From the NCBI GenBank assembly GCA_964534275.1, contig CAZHQG010000001.1, positions 62,001 through 126,000 of the forward strand: a stretch of DNA of 64,000 bases. The letters run 5' to 3'. Of the stretch, positions 25,199 through 35,400 are shown piece after piece. The position numbers and the translations under genes were made by a program. This stretch comes from HRBIN30 sp964534275. GTDB lineage: Bacteria; Desulfobacterota; Binatia; HRBIN30. The notes beneath the pieces were generated by a model. That model was not told the origin of the DNA, made no database searches, and saw nothing but the letters and a program-made list of their open reading frames with translations. Position 1 is the first letter of the stretch; every line of letters starts with the position of its first letter.

Positions 25199-26028
25199 TG
25201 CGGCTCGCTGGTCGTTGCAAGCAGGCCGCCGCCCGTGAGCGCGAGAACGAAGGCGAGCAGGCGGAAGGTTGCCTCTGGCTGCTCTCTGGGGAGGGTTTCC
25301 CCAAAGAGGATGATGCCAGCCACAATGGGAACGACATCCGAAAGCATGGCGAAAATTGGCACCACGACGACGCCCCGGCCATTTTGCAGGGCTGATTGCA
25401 TCAGGGCAAAGCCACCGATGTTGGCTCCGAGCGTGAGCCACAGCGGAGCGCTCGAAAGAGCACGCGTGAACGAGTCCGTCGTGGCCAGAAGCTTGGCAAA
25501 CACGGCGGCAAGTCCGAGCAAGAGGCCGCTCGCAATACTGGTGCCCACAGGGCGGTGCGGTTGCCGGTCCAAGACAAGCGCCAGCGCGGCGACAAGCGCA
25601 CACGCGCCCACGAAGCCGCCAAGGTAAACGGGCGACGGCCCATGGCTACTTTGCTCGTCGAGCGATAGGCCCAACAGGACGAGTCCGGCGGTAACAAGCA
25701 GGCCTCCCGCCCATTCGCGCACTCCGGCGTGTTCCCCAAGCCAAAACACGGCGAGGAGCAGGAACAGGACCAAGCCTCCCGTGAGTGCCGTGTGTACCAG
25801 CGACAGCGGCGCATAGCGGAGCACGGCGAAATACAAGGCGTAGCCGAAGGTTTGGAGCAGCAGCCCCGAAAGCCAAAGTTTGTCGCGCAAAAACGCGCGC
25901 CAGGTAGTCCAGCGAAAGCCGCTGCCGAGCGCTGGAAGTTCGGGCGCGCGAAGCTTCATGAGATACAGCCCCAGGCTGAGGAGGGCACTGGCCAAGGCCG
26001 ACAAACCGATGGCTAGCTCGAGCGGCAT
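25168..26028 (-). CDS. EamA/DMT-superfamily transporter
   Basis: A 286-residue membrane protein with about ten hydrophobic helices in two five-helix halves, as in drug/metabolite exporters. Typical elements are PLSLVHTALTGGLVLFLLLA, VREWAGGLLVTAGLVLLG and the second-half PIFAMLSDVVPIVAGIILFG. The substrate is unknown. Position between hpnK and hpnJ suggests a link to lipid or aminosugar transport, but no direct evidence. Convergent with hpnK (31-base 3' overlap) and on the same strand as hpnJ, 96 bases downstream of it. Confidence 0.82.
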   Translation of the reverse strand: MPLELAIGLSALASALLSLGLYLMKLRAPELPALGSGFRWTTWRAFLRDKLWLSGLLLQTFGYALYFAVLRYAPLSLVHTALTGGLVLFLLLAVFWLGEHAGVREWAGGLLVTAGLVLLGLSLDEQSSHGPSPVYLGGFVGACALVAALALVLDRQPHRPVGTSIASGLLLGLAAVFAKLLATTDSFTRALSSAPLWLTLGANIGGFALMQSALQNGRGVVVVPIFAMLSDVVPIVAGIILFGETLPREQPEATFRLLAFVLALTGGGLLATTSEPHHRAATPKSV

Positions 26029-26108
26029 GGGGCACCGATCGCAGGCAACGTTGCGTTGTCTCGGAACTGGTCTTGTGCTGGGCTTCGAGGCGCTAACGCC
26101 CGAGCGTC

Positions 26109-26125
26109 AGCCACGCAGCGTGGCT
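26109..26125. terminator. hairpin at 3' end of hpnJ
   Basis: A perfect 7-bp stem, AGCCACG/CGTGGCT, with a 3-base loop starts at the hpnJ stop codon and precedes the EamA gene. No T-run. It may attenuate readthrough from hpnJ. Confidence 0.45.
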
Positions 26126-27567
26126 CAGGCCGCAGGAGTTGGTTCTCGCCTCTGAGCAAAGAACGAGAAAAATTCGCGAGCCTCGCGCAAACGGCGGACC
26201 ATCACCCGGCGGTCTTTCAGCATGTCACGGAGGATGCGCAAAATCGGCCGGGGGCGCAGGTAAAAAGCCTTGTAAAAATGCTCTAGCGCTTCCTCCATTT
26301 GCTCGGCCGAGAGCTCGGGATAACTCAGCACAGCTTGCTGGATCCCATGGTCTTCGACCAGGTCGTCTTCCTTGTCTGGCGGGAGCCAGCCATTTTCCTT
26401 TGCTTGTCGGTACAACTCCGTCCCTGGGTACGGAGCGGCTAGCGACACTTGCAGGCTGTACGGATCGAGCTCTTTGGCAAACTCGAGGGTGCGCGCGATT
26501 GTTTCCGGGGTTTCTCCTGGGAGCCCGATGATAAAGGTGCCGTGCACGAGAATGCCCAATTTGTGGCAGTCGCGCATGAACTCGCGGGCGCGGTCGATCC
26601 GAGTGCCTTTGCGGATGTTGTTCAGGATATGTTGATTGCCAGTTTCGAAACCAACCAACAGTAGGCGTAGGCCATTCTCCTTGAGAACCTTGAGGGTTTC
26701 GTAAGGCACGTTGGCCTTTGCGTTGCAGGACCACGTGATGCCCAGCTTGCCCAGACCGCGGGCAATTTCCTCAGCTCGGGGGCGGTCGTCGGTAAACGTG
26801 TCGTCGTCGAAGAAGAACTCCCGCACCTGGGGAAAAATCTCCTTTGCATGGGCCATTTCGGCGATCACGTGCTCCGCGCTTCGCGTGCGATATACGTGAC
26901 CCGCGATCGTCTGGGGCCAGAGGCAAAAGCTGCATTTACTCCGGCACCCGCGCCCCGTGTACAACGACACGTAAGGGTGCTGGAGATAGCCGATGTAGTA
27001 GTTCTCGATGGTGAGGTGTTTCTTGTACACGTCCACCACGAACGGGAACGCGTCCAGGTCGTGAATTGGCGGACGAGTACCGGTGCGCACGATCGAGCCA
27101 TCCGGAGCTCGATAGGCGACGCCGGGCACTTCTTGATACGGGCGGCCCTCTGCAATGTCGCGAATGACGTAATCGAATTCTCCCAGTGTCACGAAGTCGA
27201 CTGCGGGCGCTTGTTGCAACGTTTGCTCTGGAAGCACCATCGTGTGCGCGCCGACAAAAGCAATTTGCATGTTCGGGTACGCCTCTTTGAGGGCTGCAGC
27301 AACCTTGGCGTCCGACCGCAACGACGGAGTGGATGTGTGGATCACGGTCAGGTCGTGCCCGGCAGCACGCTCGATCACGTCTTCGACAGTGAGGTCATGC
27401 GGCGGTGCATCGATCAGTGTGCTGTCCGGGAGCAACGCCGCGGCTTGCGCAAGCCAGGTCGGATACCAAAAGGAGCGTACCTCGCGCCTCGCTTGGTAAC
27501 GCGATCCTGCACCGCCATCGAAATGGTCGAACGAAGGCGGACTCAAAAACAAGGTTCTTTTTCCCAC
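26125..27567 (-). CDS. hpnJ: hopanoid-associated B12-binding radical SAM protein HpnJ
   Basis: 480 residues. The N-terminal cobalamin-binding-like domain begins TLFLSPPSFDHFDGGAGSRY, which closely matches HpnJ. The radical-SAM cluster motif is GRGCRSKCSFCLWPQ (CxxxCxxC), followed by FFFDDDTFTDD and KANVPYETLKVLKENGL. HpnJ acts after HpnI and HpnK in other bacteria to turn glucosaminyl-bacteriohopanetetrol into a cyclitol ether by ring contraction. GTG start preceded by AGAGGTG. It is convergent with the hpnK-bearing operon. No hpnI glycosyltransferase, squalene-hopene cyclase or hpnH/hpnG is in the window. Confidence 0.92.
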   Translation of the reverse strand: MGKRTLFLSPPSFDHFDGGAGSRYQARREVRSFWYPTWLAQAAALLPDSTLIDAPPHDLTVEDVIERAAGHDLTVIHTSTPSLRSDAKVAAALKEAYPNMQIAFVGAHTMVLPEQTLQQAPAVDFVTLGEFDYVIRDIAEGRPYQEVPGVAYRAPDGSIVRTGTRPPIHDLDAFPFVVDVYKKHLTIENYYIGYLQHPYVSLYTGRGCRSKCSFCLWPQTIAGHVYRTRSAEHVIAEMAHAKEIFPQVREFFFDDDTFTDDRPRAEEIARGLGKLGITWSCNAKANVPYETLKVLKENGLRLLLVGFETGNQHILNNIRKGTRIDRAREFMRDCHKLGILVHGTFIIGLPGETPETIARTLEFAKELDPYSLQVSLAAPYPGTELYRQAKENGWLPPDKEDDLVEDHGIQQAVLSYPELSAEQMEEALEHFYKAFYLRPRPILRILRDMLKDRRVMVRRLREAREFFSFFAQRREPTPAA

Positions 27568-28042
27568 CGCGACACCTCTTTCCGTTACGAGGCGAGCACA
27601 GTAACCCAGCCTATCCGGGCAATCAAGTAAACGACCGCTCCTTGGTTACGGGTTGCGATCATTGTTGCGAAGCCGCACCGCAGCGGTGCCGTCCGCGCCC
27701 CCGCGTGATCGTTCGCTCGACGCAAAAGAGCGCTCTCCAAGGAGGCAGGCCTCCCCCGCGCGGTGAACAGCGTTTCCAGGCCCGGATTCCGAGCCGATAC
27801 AAGGGCAGCGAATCGGTTTCTTGTCTTGCGATTCCCGATGCCCGATTCTTCCCCCATTGCTTGCACGGTTGCGAAGCTTCTTCCCGTGCGAAGCGATCTC
27901 GGAATTGTGCGGCAAGCAGCATTTGCCGGAGGAGGCGAATCAAAGCGGTAGGGACGACACGGGGCAACGCATCTTTTGACTTAGGTGGCGAGAAGCTGGT
28001 ACGAGACCTCGCTAGGTTCTGGATGCGGGAGGGACCTTCCCC
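27568..28042. other. 475-bp intergenic region
   Basis: Divergent region between hpnJ and the kelch gene. Several overlapping open frames occur on both strands, but none has a recognisable domain or ribosome site. It should hold both promoters, and no clear boxes were identified. Confidence 0.4.
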
Positions 28043-29314
28043 GTGTGCATCAAGTGTGTGGGTCGACCTCGACCCGGGATAAAACGTCCGAGGTGTGTTT
28101 GGTGCTCATCGGCTGCGGTCAACTCCAGCCTCCGTTTCTCGTGCGCGGCGGCTGGGGCTTGCTGGGTGTTTGCGATCATCTTCTTGGTCGTCGCGACTGT
28201 GCCCGTGGCGGGGTTGCAGCAGGTGGGACGAAGTGTGTGCCCTGGAGATTGCGACGGTGACGGCGTGGTACGTGGGGAGGAGATCGAGAGGGTGGTGGCC
28301 AGTTTGTTTTCTCGGGAGGCTCCGTGTCCTTCGGTCGGTGGTGTTCCGGCCGTTGCCGAGGTGGTGGCCGCGGTAAGTTCCGCCGTGCTTGCCGCGCCTA
28401 TCTGCGCAACCGGCCTGCAGCCCCGGTGGGAAGCGCTGCCGCCGCTTGCCGGCGGGCCGCGCCAGGAGGTCGGAGTCGCTGCTCTGGATGGGGTTGTATA
28501 CGTGATCGGCGGGATTACGAGCGCGGCAGTGGGAGTGGCCACTGTGGAGGCATTCGATACCCGCACGTTCGCGTGGCACCGCGTGGCACCGCTTCCGCGT
28601 GCCTTGCACCATGTGGCGGCGGCTGCGGACGATCGATTCGTATACACCGCCGGTGGATACGTTGGTGCGAGGTTTATCCCTGTAGCTGATGTGTTCCGGT
28701 ACGACCCAGACACTGACGGCTGGGACGCACTGGCGCCGCTGCCGGTTGCCGTTGGAGCGGCGGCCGCTGCGGTACGAGGTGGCTTCCTCCACGTTGTGGG
28801 TGGAGGCACGGGAGCAAGGAGTTCGAACCAGCATCACATGCTGGATTTCCAGTCTGGCGTTTGGCTTCGCCGCGCTGCGTTGCCGGACGAGGTCAACCAC
28901 TTAGCCGCGGTCGTTTGGAGAGACACGCTGTACGCCGTCGGTGGACGGCGCGATCCGTCCGGCGTGCAGAACACAGCAGCCTTGTACAGGTACGATGAGG
29001 CAAACGACCGTTGGGAACCTCGCTCGCCGATGTTGACGGCACGCAGCGGCCATGCGGCCGCCGTGTTGAAGGACTGGTTGGTGGTGTTCGGAGGAGAGGT
29101 GAACCCGGCGAACTTCCCTTCCTTTGTCTACCCGCACGTGGAGGTGTACGAATTTGCAACGGACACTTGGAGGTCGGACGTTGCCATGCCGGTCCCTCGG
29201 CACGGGTTCGGTGCGGCTGCAATTGGCAGCGCAGTGTACCTACCCGGCGGAGCGACGCGTGCCGGTTTCGGGGAAACAAGCTGGTCCGATCGTTGGGTGG
29301 TCGATCTCCCCTAA
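28043..29314 (+). CDS. secreted kelch-repeat protein with partial dockerin-like motif
   Basis: 423 residues from a GTG preceded by GGGAGGGA. A hydrophobic export segment (ACWVFAIIFLVVATVPVAG, about residues 39-57) is followed by CPGDCDGDGVVRGEEI, one half of a dockerin-like EF-hand. Then come about six kelch units (about residues 105-420), recognisable by the paired Gly and the Tyr/Trp spacing (VYVIGGITSAAVGVATVE, LYAVGGRRDPSG, WLVVFGGEV). Kelch units form a beta-propeller used for binding, and the ligand is unknown. The long N-terminal tail before the export helix is unusual, and the true start may differ. Confidence 0.72.
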   Translation: MCIKCVGRPRPGIKRPRCVWCSSAAVNSSLRFSCAAAGACWVFAIIFLVVATVPVAGLQQVGRSVCPGDCDGDGVVRGEEIERVVASLFSREAPCPSVGGVPAVAEVVAAVSSAVLAAPICATGLQPRWEALPPLAGGPRQEVGVAALDGVVYVIGGITSAAVGVATVEAFDTRTFAWHRVAPLPRALHHVAAAADDRFVYTAGGYVGARFIPVADVFRYDPDTDGWDALAPLPVAVGAAAAAVRGGFLHVVGGGTGARSSNQHHMLDFQSGVWLRRAALPDEVNHLAAVVWRDTLYAVGGRRDPSGVQNTAALYRYDEANDRWEPRSPMLTARSGHAAAVLKDWLVVFGGEVNPANFPSFVYPHVEVYEFATDTWRSDVAMPVPRHGFGAAAIGSAVYLPGGATRAGFGETSWSDRWVVDLP

Positions 29315-29351
29315 ATCTCAGGGGACGAGCGAGGAGACGGACGCAAGGGAA

Positions 29352-30608
29352 TCAATTCCGTGCTTTGCGTCCGCTCTTAGTGCTCCGAGCCAGCTTCACT
29401 CCCTCTTTGCTGCGCTGCGGTGGAGCAGAAGCCTTCGAGACGGCGCTTTTCGACGGAGCCGGTGACGCCACCGCTTTAGTGGTCGATTTCGTTTGCGCGG
29501 GCTTTTTGGCTTCCAGCTTTGGCGCACCCGAACGAGCCACAGCAACGCTCGTTCTCGGCTTGCAAGGGATCCGCTTCCCCTTGGAACGGCAGGTGCGTGT
29601 AGGAGGCGGAGGAAGAGCAATGCGTTGCAACGCGAGCAACTCGCTCGGGGTCAACTGCGCGTACGCCCGCTGTACTTGAGCGCGTGTTCCTTCTGGCACC
29701 CGAACGGTGTAGCCGCCCGGCGGCACGATGCCGCGAACGAGTGCGGGATTGAGCTCCTCGATCGTGGACAGTGGATGTTCGCTCCAACGCGCGATGGCGG
29801 ACAGCGGCATCACGTGTTCGATGTGCACCAGGTCGTACTCGAGGGGAGCCGGTTTTGGCCGGCTGAAACCATAAGCCTCGGGATGCGAGGCAATTTGCAA
29901 GGCAGCAAGAAAGCCGGGCACGTAATCTTCGGTTTCGCGGAACAAGTACCCGCGCTCGCTGAGTTCCCAGAAGTCGCTCGCGTCCGACGCACTCAGCAAC
30001 CGGCTAATTCGTCCTTCTCCCGTGTTGTACGCGGCGAGGCTCAAGTGCCAGTCGCCAAACATCCCGTACAGGTCCTTGAGATACCGGGCAGCCGCTCGCG
30101 TCGACTTGATCGGATCTCGCCGCTCGTCGACGAACCGATCGATCCTGAGGCCGTATCGGCGTCCCGTGTCGGGGATGAATTGCCAGAGCCCGACTGCCTT
30201 TGCAGGCGACACCGCATGGGGCCGAAATCCACTTTCGATGAGCGGAAGATAGGCAAGCTCCGTCGGGACACCTTCCTTCTGCAGGATCGACTCGATCCGA
30301 GGCAGGTATCGGCTGCTCCGCTCGAGGGCGCGCCCGTAGAAGTTGCGCAAGTCCGTTTGGTATTTGCTGACGAAATCGCCGACCTTGGGGTGGTCGAACT
30401 TGAGGCCCAACTGTTCTCCACGAAGCTTGGGCTTTCGCTCCCCTACTGAGACACCGTACCGATCCGCGAGGGTCGCCGGCGACGCCGTCTCAGCCTTTTG
30501 CCATTGCCACCAGTGGCGCTCGGCGTCGTTGCGTCTGATCGAGCTGCAGCCTGTGATTGTCCACACCGCTACCAGAGCAATCACGATTCCCGGCGTTCTC
30601 GTCAGCAC
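29352..30608 (-). CDS. mltD: membrane-bound lytic transglycosylase, MltD-like lipoprotein
   Basis: A 418-residue peptidoglycan-cleaving enzyme. The N-terminus has a lipobox (VAVWTITGC, Cys about residue 21), so it is an outer-membrane or inner-membrane lipoprotein. The SLT domain (about residues 120-270) has the catalytic Glu in AYLPLIESGF and the motifs AVGLWQFIPDTGRRYGL and LAAYNTGEGRI. A LysM-like segment (GGYTVRVPEGT) follows. The C-terminus is a Lys/Ala/Ser-rich basic tail. The GTG start has GGGAGGAG five bases upstream and makes the lipoprotein signal. The much longer open frame upstream is spurious. Confidence 0.88.
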   Translation of the reverse strand: MLTRTPGIVIALVAVWTITGCSSIRRNDAERHWWQWQKAETASPATLADRYGVSVGERKPKLRGEQLGLKFDHPKVGDFVSKYQTDLRNFYGRALERSSRYLPRIESILQKEGVPTELAYLPLIESGFRPHAVSPAKAVGLWQFIPDTGRRYGLRIDRFVDERRDPIKSTRAAARYLKDLYGMFGDWHLSLAAYNTGEGRISRLLSASDASDFWELSERGYLFRETEDYVPGFLAALQIASHPEAYGFSRPKPAPLEYDLVHIEHVMPLSAIARWSEHPLSTIEELNPALVRGIVPPGGYTVRVPEGTRAQVQRAYAQLTPSELLALQRIALPPPPTRTCRSKGKRIPCKPRTSVAVARSGAPKLEAKKPAQTKSTTKAVASPAPSKSAVSKASAPPQRSKEGVKLARSTKSGRKARN

Positions 30609-30981
30609 CTCTTCTCCTCCCTTGCGAACCTCCACAGCCCGGAACGTGCTGTCGGTGCCGGGCCGCAGATCGAATGGTCTACACCGCGACTCGCCTCCTC
30701 CACACACGCTGGTGTGGTGCCTGTGCAAAACCCCGATCGATTGCGGAGGAGGGCGCCGCGGTTCCCTCCGAGGTGTGCAGAGCGCACCCGTACGCTGCAA
30801 AAGAAATTTGAACGGACCAGCGTTGACGCCTCCGGGTCGACCGCACGTACCACTCCAACCGCGAAAAGTGGCCGCGTTCCTACCACGCTCGGCTCGGGCA
30901 AGCAACCCAAACGTGGTGCAAAAGTGCTTCGGTCTGGTCAGGGCTCGAGAGGGAACCACGCGGTCCGTTGTTGCCGCGCAG
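30609..30981. other. 373-bp intergenic region between radA and mltD-like gene
   Basis: An open frame crosses it, but its composition is shadow-like and it lacks domains. Nothing else is recognised. Confidence 0.4.
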
Positions 30982-32349
30982 CTACCGTTGGAACAGAATC
31001 TCCCACGCCTCGTCAAGCGAGGCAACGCCCGTGCACTCGAGGTCCGAGCCTGGCTCCACTTGGCGCAAGTTCGTTCTGGGAAGCAAGCAGCGCCGGAAGC
31101 CGAGTCGTGCAGCCTCCTGCACGCGCAGCGCCGCGTGCTGCACTCCGCGCACTTCGCCCGCAAGGCCCACCTCCCCGAAAACCACCAGCTCGGGGTCGAG
31201 GGCGCGGTCGAGGTAGCTCGATCCCAGGGCCGCAATCACGGCTAAATCGGCTGCCGGCTCGCTAACGCGCATGCCACCTGCAGCGTTCACGAACACGTCT
31301 TGGCCAAATAGCTGGATGCCCAGTTTTTTTTCCATCACGGCCACCAACACGCTCGCGCGGTTGGGATCGAAGCCGAGTGTCGTGCGCCGGGGAGTCGCCA
31401 GCGCGCTTGGCGAGACGAGAGCTTGCACTTCCACGAGCACTGGCCGTGTGCCCTCCATACAGGCCACGACCACGGAACCGGCGGCACCGCGCGGGCGCTC
31501 GGAAAGGAAATGGGCCGAGGGATTGCCGACGGGGACGAGCCCTTCTTCCTTCATTTCGAACACGCCAATCTCGTTCGTGGATCCAAAACGGTTCTTCACG
31601 CTGCGTAAAATCCGGAAGGCATGGCTGCGATCGCCTTCGAAGTACAGCACCGTGTCGACCATGTGTTCCAGCACGCGCGGGCCTGCAAACGCCCCTTCTT
31701 TGGTCACGTGCCCCACCAGGAGGGTGGGGATGTAGAGTTCCTTGGCGAGTTGGACACACCGGGCAGCGCACTCGCGAACTTGACTCACGTTGCCCGGAGC
31801 CGATTCCAGCTCCGCACTCCACATGGTTTGCACGGAATCGATTGCCAGCACGCGCGGGCGGCATTGACGGGCATGCTGCAGGACGTTCTCGATAAGGGTT
31901 TCGGTAAGCAACAGCACTGGTCGGTTTGCGAGTTTCAGTCGCTCTGCACGCATTTTGATTTGCTCGCGCGATTCCTCGCCAGACACATACAGCGCCGGGT
32001 GTTCGGCACGCGCTAGGGAGGCGAGGGCTTGGAGCACCAACGTGGATTTGCCAATGCCAGGGTCGCCGCCAATGAGAACCACCGATCCGGGTACGAGTCC
32101 GCCCCCAAGCACCCGGTCGAGTTCGTCGATGCCGCTTGCGAGGCGCGGTGTTGCGGCCGCGTCGACGTCGGAAAGTGGCACGGGTACGGCCGGGGCCGCA
32201 GCGCCGGTGCTATCCTTCCGCGCGCGGACGGGAACGGCACGCTCCTCCACCAGGGAGTTCCACTCTCCACAGTCGGGACAGCGCCCGAGCCAGCGCGGGG
32301 CGCGATAGCCGCACGACTGGCACGTGTAGTGGATTCGTTCCGACGCCAT
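30982..32349 (-). CDS. radA: DNA repair protein RadA (Sms)
   Basis: A 455-residue RadA, normal length. The N-terminal zinc finger has the CxxC pairs in YTCQSCGYRAPRWLGRCPDCG. A RecA-like ATPase follows with Walker A GGDPGIGKST and the RadA-specific KNRFG motif (SVKNRFGSTNEIG). The Lon-protease-like C-terminal domain contains DLAVIAALGSSYLDRA. RadA is a branch-migration helicase in recombination and repair. It follows the WD40 gene by about 100 bases on the same strand. Confidence 0.96.
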   Translation of the reverse strand: MASERIHYTCQSCGYRAPRWLGRCPDCGEWNSLVEERAVPVRARKDSTGAAAPAVPVPLSDVDAAATPRLASGIDELDRVLGGGLVPGSVVLIGGDPGIGKSTLVLQALASLARAEHPALYVSGEESREQIKMRAERLKLANRPVLLLTETLIENVLQHARQCRPRVLAIDSVQTMWSAELESAPGNVSQVRECAARCVQLAKELYIPTLLVGHVTKEGAFAGPRVLEHMVDTVLYFEGDRSHAFRILRSVKNRFGSTNEIGVFEMKEEGLVPVGNPSAHFLSERPRGAAGSVVVACMEGTRPVLVEVQALVSPSALATPRRTTLGFDPNRASVLVAVMEKKLGIQLFGQDVFVNAAGGMRVSEPAADLAVIAALGSSYLDRALDPELVVFGEVGLAGEVRGVQHAALRVQEAARLGFRRCLLPRTNLRQVEPGSDLECTGVASLDEAWEILFQR

Positions 32350-32448
32350 GATGGTGCTTTTGCTGCTAGCACGACCAGGCGCTTTCGGGCAGTTCCATCC
32401 GCTGCTTCGCGTCCGGTAAGAACAGGCCAGCGCCGTGGACAGAGCGCC

Positions 32449-35400
32449 TCAGGATCCTTTGCGCGACAAGGACACTGCCAGCGGTAGGAGGGTGGCGCGG
32501 GCCGAAGCGTCCGCCACCAGCAGTGCGGCACCATCCGCGGTTTGCGCCAACGCAGTGATAGCCCCCGGTGCTGTAAATAGAATCGTGGCTTTTGCGGGTT
32601 CTTCGGCGCGCCAGGCCCGGAGGCGTCCGTCGACGCTGCCGCTCACCAGCCATGCGTCATTCCAAAGAGCAAGCATTTTGGTGATTGCGCCTTCGTGCAG
32701 CACGCACTCGCTTTGGCAGCGCCCGCTGTGAAGGTTCCAAACGCGGACCATCCCGGTGACGTCTCCGGCAACGACGAGTTCGCCTTGCGCGGCAAAGCAT
32801 AAACTGGAAACTGCCGCATTGGTCGGGTTCCAGCGGTGGATCGTGCTCCCGGTGGCGGCGTTCCAGACAATCACCGTGCCTCCGAGATCTCCACTGGCAA
32901 CGAGGGAGCCATCGGGGGACACCGCGAGCGTCGTCACTTGGCGTTCGTGCCCCGAAAAGATCCGTGAGCAGGAGCTTGTGCGCAGGTCCCAGACTCGCAC
33001 GGTGTGGTCGTAGCTTCCCGACACGACCGTTCCGTTTCCACCCATTGCCAAGGTGCTGACGATGCTCCGGTGGCCTTCGAGTCGTACGGGAGTTTCCGGT
33101 GCGCTCGAGCGAAACACGTACAGCGTGCGGTTGAAGCCTGCGACCGCACCGAGACCTCCGTGAGAATGCAACGCCAGCGCGCAGAGCGCATCCGTTTCGA
33201 CTTTGTAGGATGACGCCGGTTTTTGAAGCTCAGTGTCCATTGCAAGTAGGGAGCCGTTCGTGCTGGCGACGAACCAGCATTCAGTCTCGCTGTCGTAGGC
33301 CGCTGCCACGAGTGGAGCGTCGAGGGTGCGCGAGCCGAGCGGTTCCGCAACTTCCACTCCGGCAATCTCGCTGTGCGGTTGCAACGCACGAAACAGCTCG
33401 CGCACCGAGGAGTCGGTGCACACGGAGTGGCGTAGCTCTTCGTTGAATGCGCCCACCGCTGACGCCAGGTCGCCGTTGCACAACGCCGCCTGTGCCAGGG
33501 CGGCCCGTTCTTGTGCAGAAGCTTCCTCCGCCGGCAGAGAAGCGTATTCGTAGCGGAGAGATAATCGTGGGACGCACACCTCCGGTCCGGGCTGTGGGAG
33601 GTCCCACAACCGTGCCGTGGTATCCCAGCTTCCGGAGATCAGGATCCCACCACTGGCGGCAACGGCGACGCTGGTAACCATGCCCCGGTGGCCTTGGAGC
33701 GTTCGGATGCAGCGGTAGTGGGAAAGATCCCAAACCCGGAGGGTTCCATCCCAGCTTCCGGACACCGCGACGGAGCCATCGTCTCGCATCGCGAGGCATG
33801 TGACGATTCCGGTGTGTCCACGCAGTTCCGCGACGCACTGGCCTTTCCGTGCATCCCAAACCCGTACGGATCGATCCCAGCTTCCTGAAAGCAGGAGTTG
33901 CCCATCGCTTCGCAGGGCGACAGAGGAGACGAAATGTTCGTGGCCGCGAAAGGCGCGGAGGGGCTGTCCGCGCAAAAGATCCCAGAGGATCACCCGCTGA
34001 TCGTCCCCGCCGCTTACCAAGCGCTTGCCGTCGGGGGTCATGGCGAGTGCTTTCACGGCACTGGAATGGCCTTCCAAGCGTCGGAGGGGACGTTCTTTCT
34101 CCAAGTCCCAAAGGTCCACGATCGTGCCGTCGATGCCAAGGAAGTTGTCGGACCCAGCGCTGCTGGCTACCGCGTAGCGGCCATCGGCGGAGACGGCGAG
34201 GGCGAACACTTTCCCTGGGAGCTGCAGGGTCTTTGTGCAACGCCCGCGGGCGAGGTCCCAGAGCTTCACTGTGCCGTCCTCGGCCCCTGACAAGGCAAGT
34301 TGCCCGTCGGGCGTCAGGGCAACGCTGGTGATATTTGCCTGATGGCCTTCGAGGCAGCGAACTGCCGTGCCCGTAAACGTGTCCCAAAGGAACAGAAGGT
34401 GATCGTCGGCGCCCGTTATGGCCCATTTCCCGTCGGCGGTCATCGCGACCGCGGTGACCACCTGGCTGTGCCCCTGGAGTTCGCGTGCAAGCGAGTGAGC
34501 AGGGCGGCAACGCCGTGCAGCGCGCACAAGCTCTTCGAGAGCGTTTGTTTCCCCGGGGAGATGTGGAGCAACCTCCTGCAAGAGTTCGAGCGCGCGCGCG
34601 CCGTCGCCGCTTTCCAGTGCCACGAGGGCGCTCAGATACTGCGGTAGCCACGGTTGGGTCCGCGGGGCTCGAGCTTGTCGGAGGGCGTCCAGTACGGCTT
34701 CGTCGGAACCAACTCCTGCGTGCCAACGCAGGACCCCAAGGTTGAAGTTGGCTTCCAAGTGGTGAGGGTCGATGTTTCGTGCGGTTTCCAACGCGGCCTC
34801 GGCATCTGGAAAGTTGCCTGCGTCCAGTGCCACGAGTGCCTGGTTGTTCCAGCCGTCAGCGTCCCACGTGTTTGGCGGCAACGAGGCAAACGGGCTGGGC
34901 GCGCGGAACAGCTCTTCGCGGAGGCGTGCAAGTTCCAGTCGGATCTCGCGAACGGAGCGGGGGCGGCGCAGCGGCTCCCAGTCGACGCACGCCTGCAGCA
35001 AGTCCCCAAGCGGAGCCGGCAGGCGTTGGCCGTTGCGGCCGATCGGTTCGGCGCAGCGGCGACGAGGTCCGCGCGTAAGCTCGTATGGGCGGCCATTGCA
35101 GAACAGTTCGTACAGGCAAACTCCGAACGCAAAAATATCGCTGGGGATGTCGCTTGGTCCGTCATCGACCCACGTTTCCGGCGCGAGGTACGGGTCGCTG
35201 TACCCCTCGCGCCGCTGGGTGATGCCAAAGTCGGTCACGCGCACAGTGCCGTTTGGCGTGAACAGGATGTTTTCCGGGGTGAGCCCGCCGTGTGCGAGAG
35301 CTCGGCTGTGAGCGTGCTCCAGGGCATGGCAAATTTGGATTGCTACGTCGAGCTCGGCGCGGAGAGAGCCGAGCTGCCCGCTAGCGAGCCACTGCCGCAG

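Noticed and set aside
30609..31235. N-terminal extension of the MltD-like frame by 209 codons
   Set aside because: It runs antisense-like through the intergenic gap and into radA. The GTG at 30608 with GGGAGGAG and a lipobox is a much better start.
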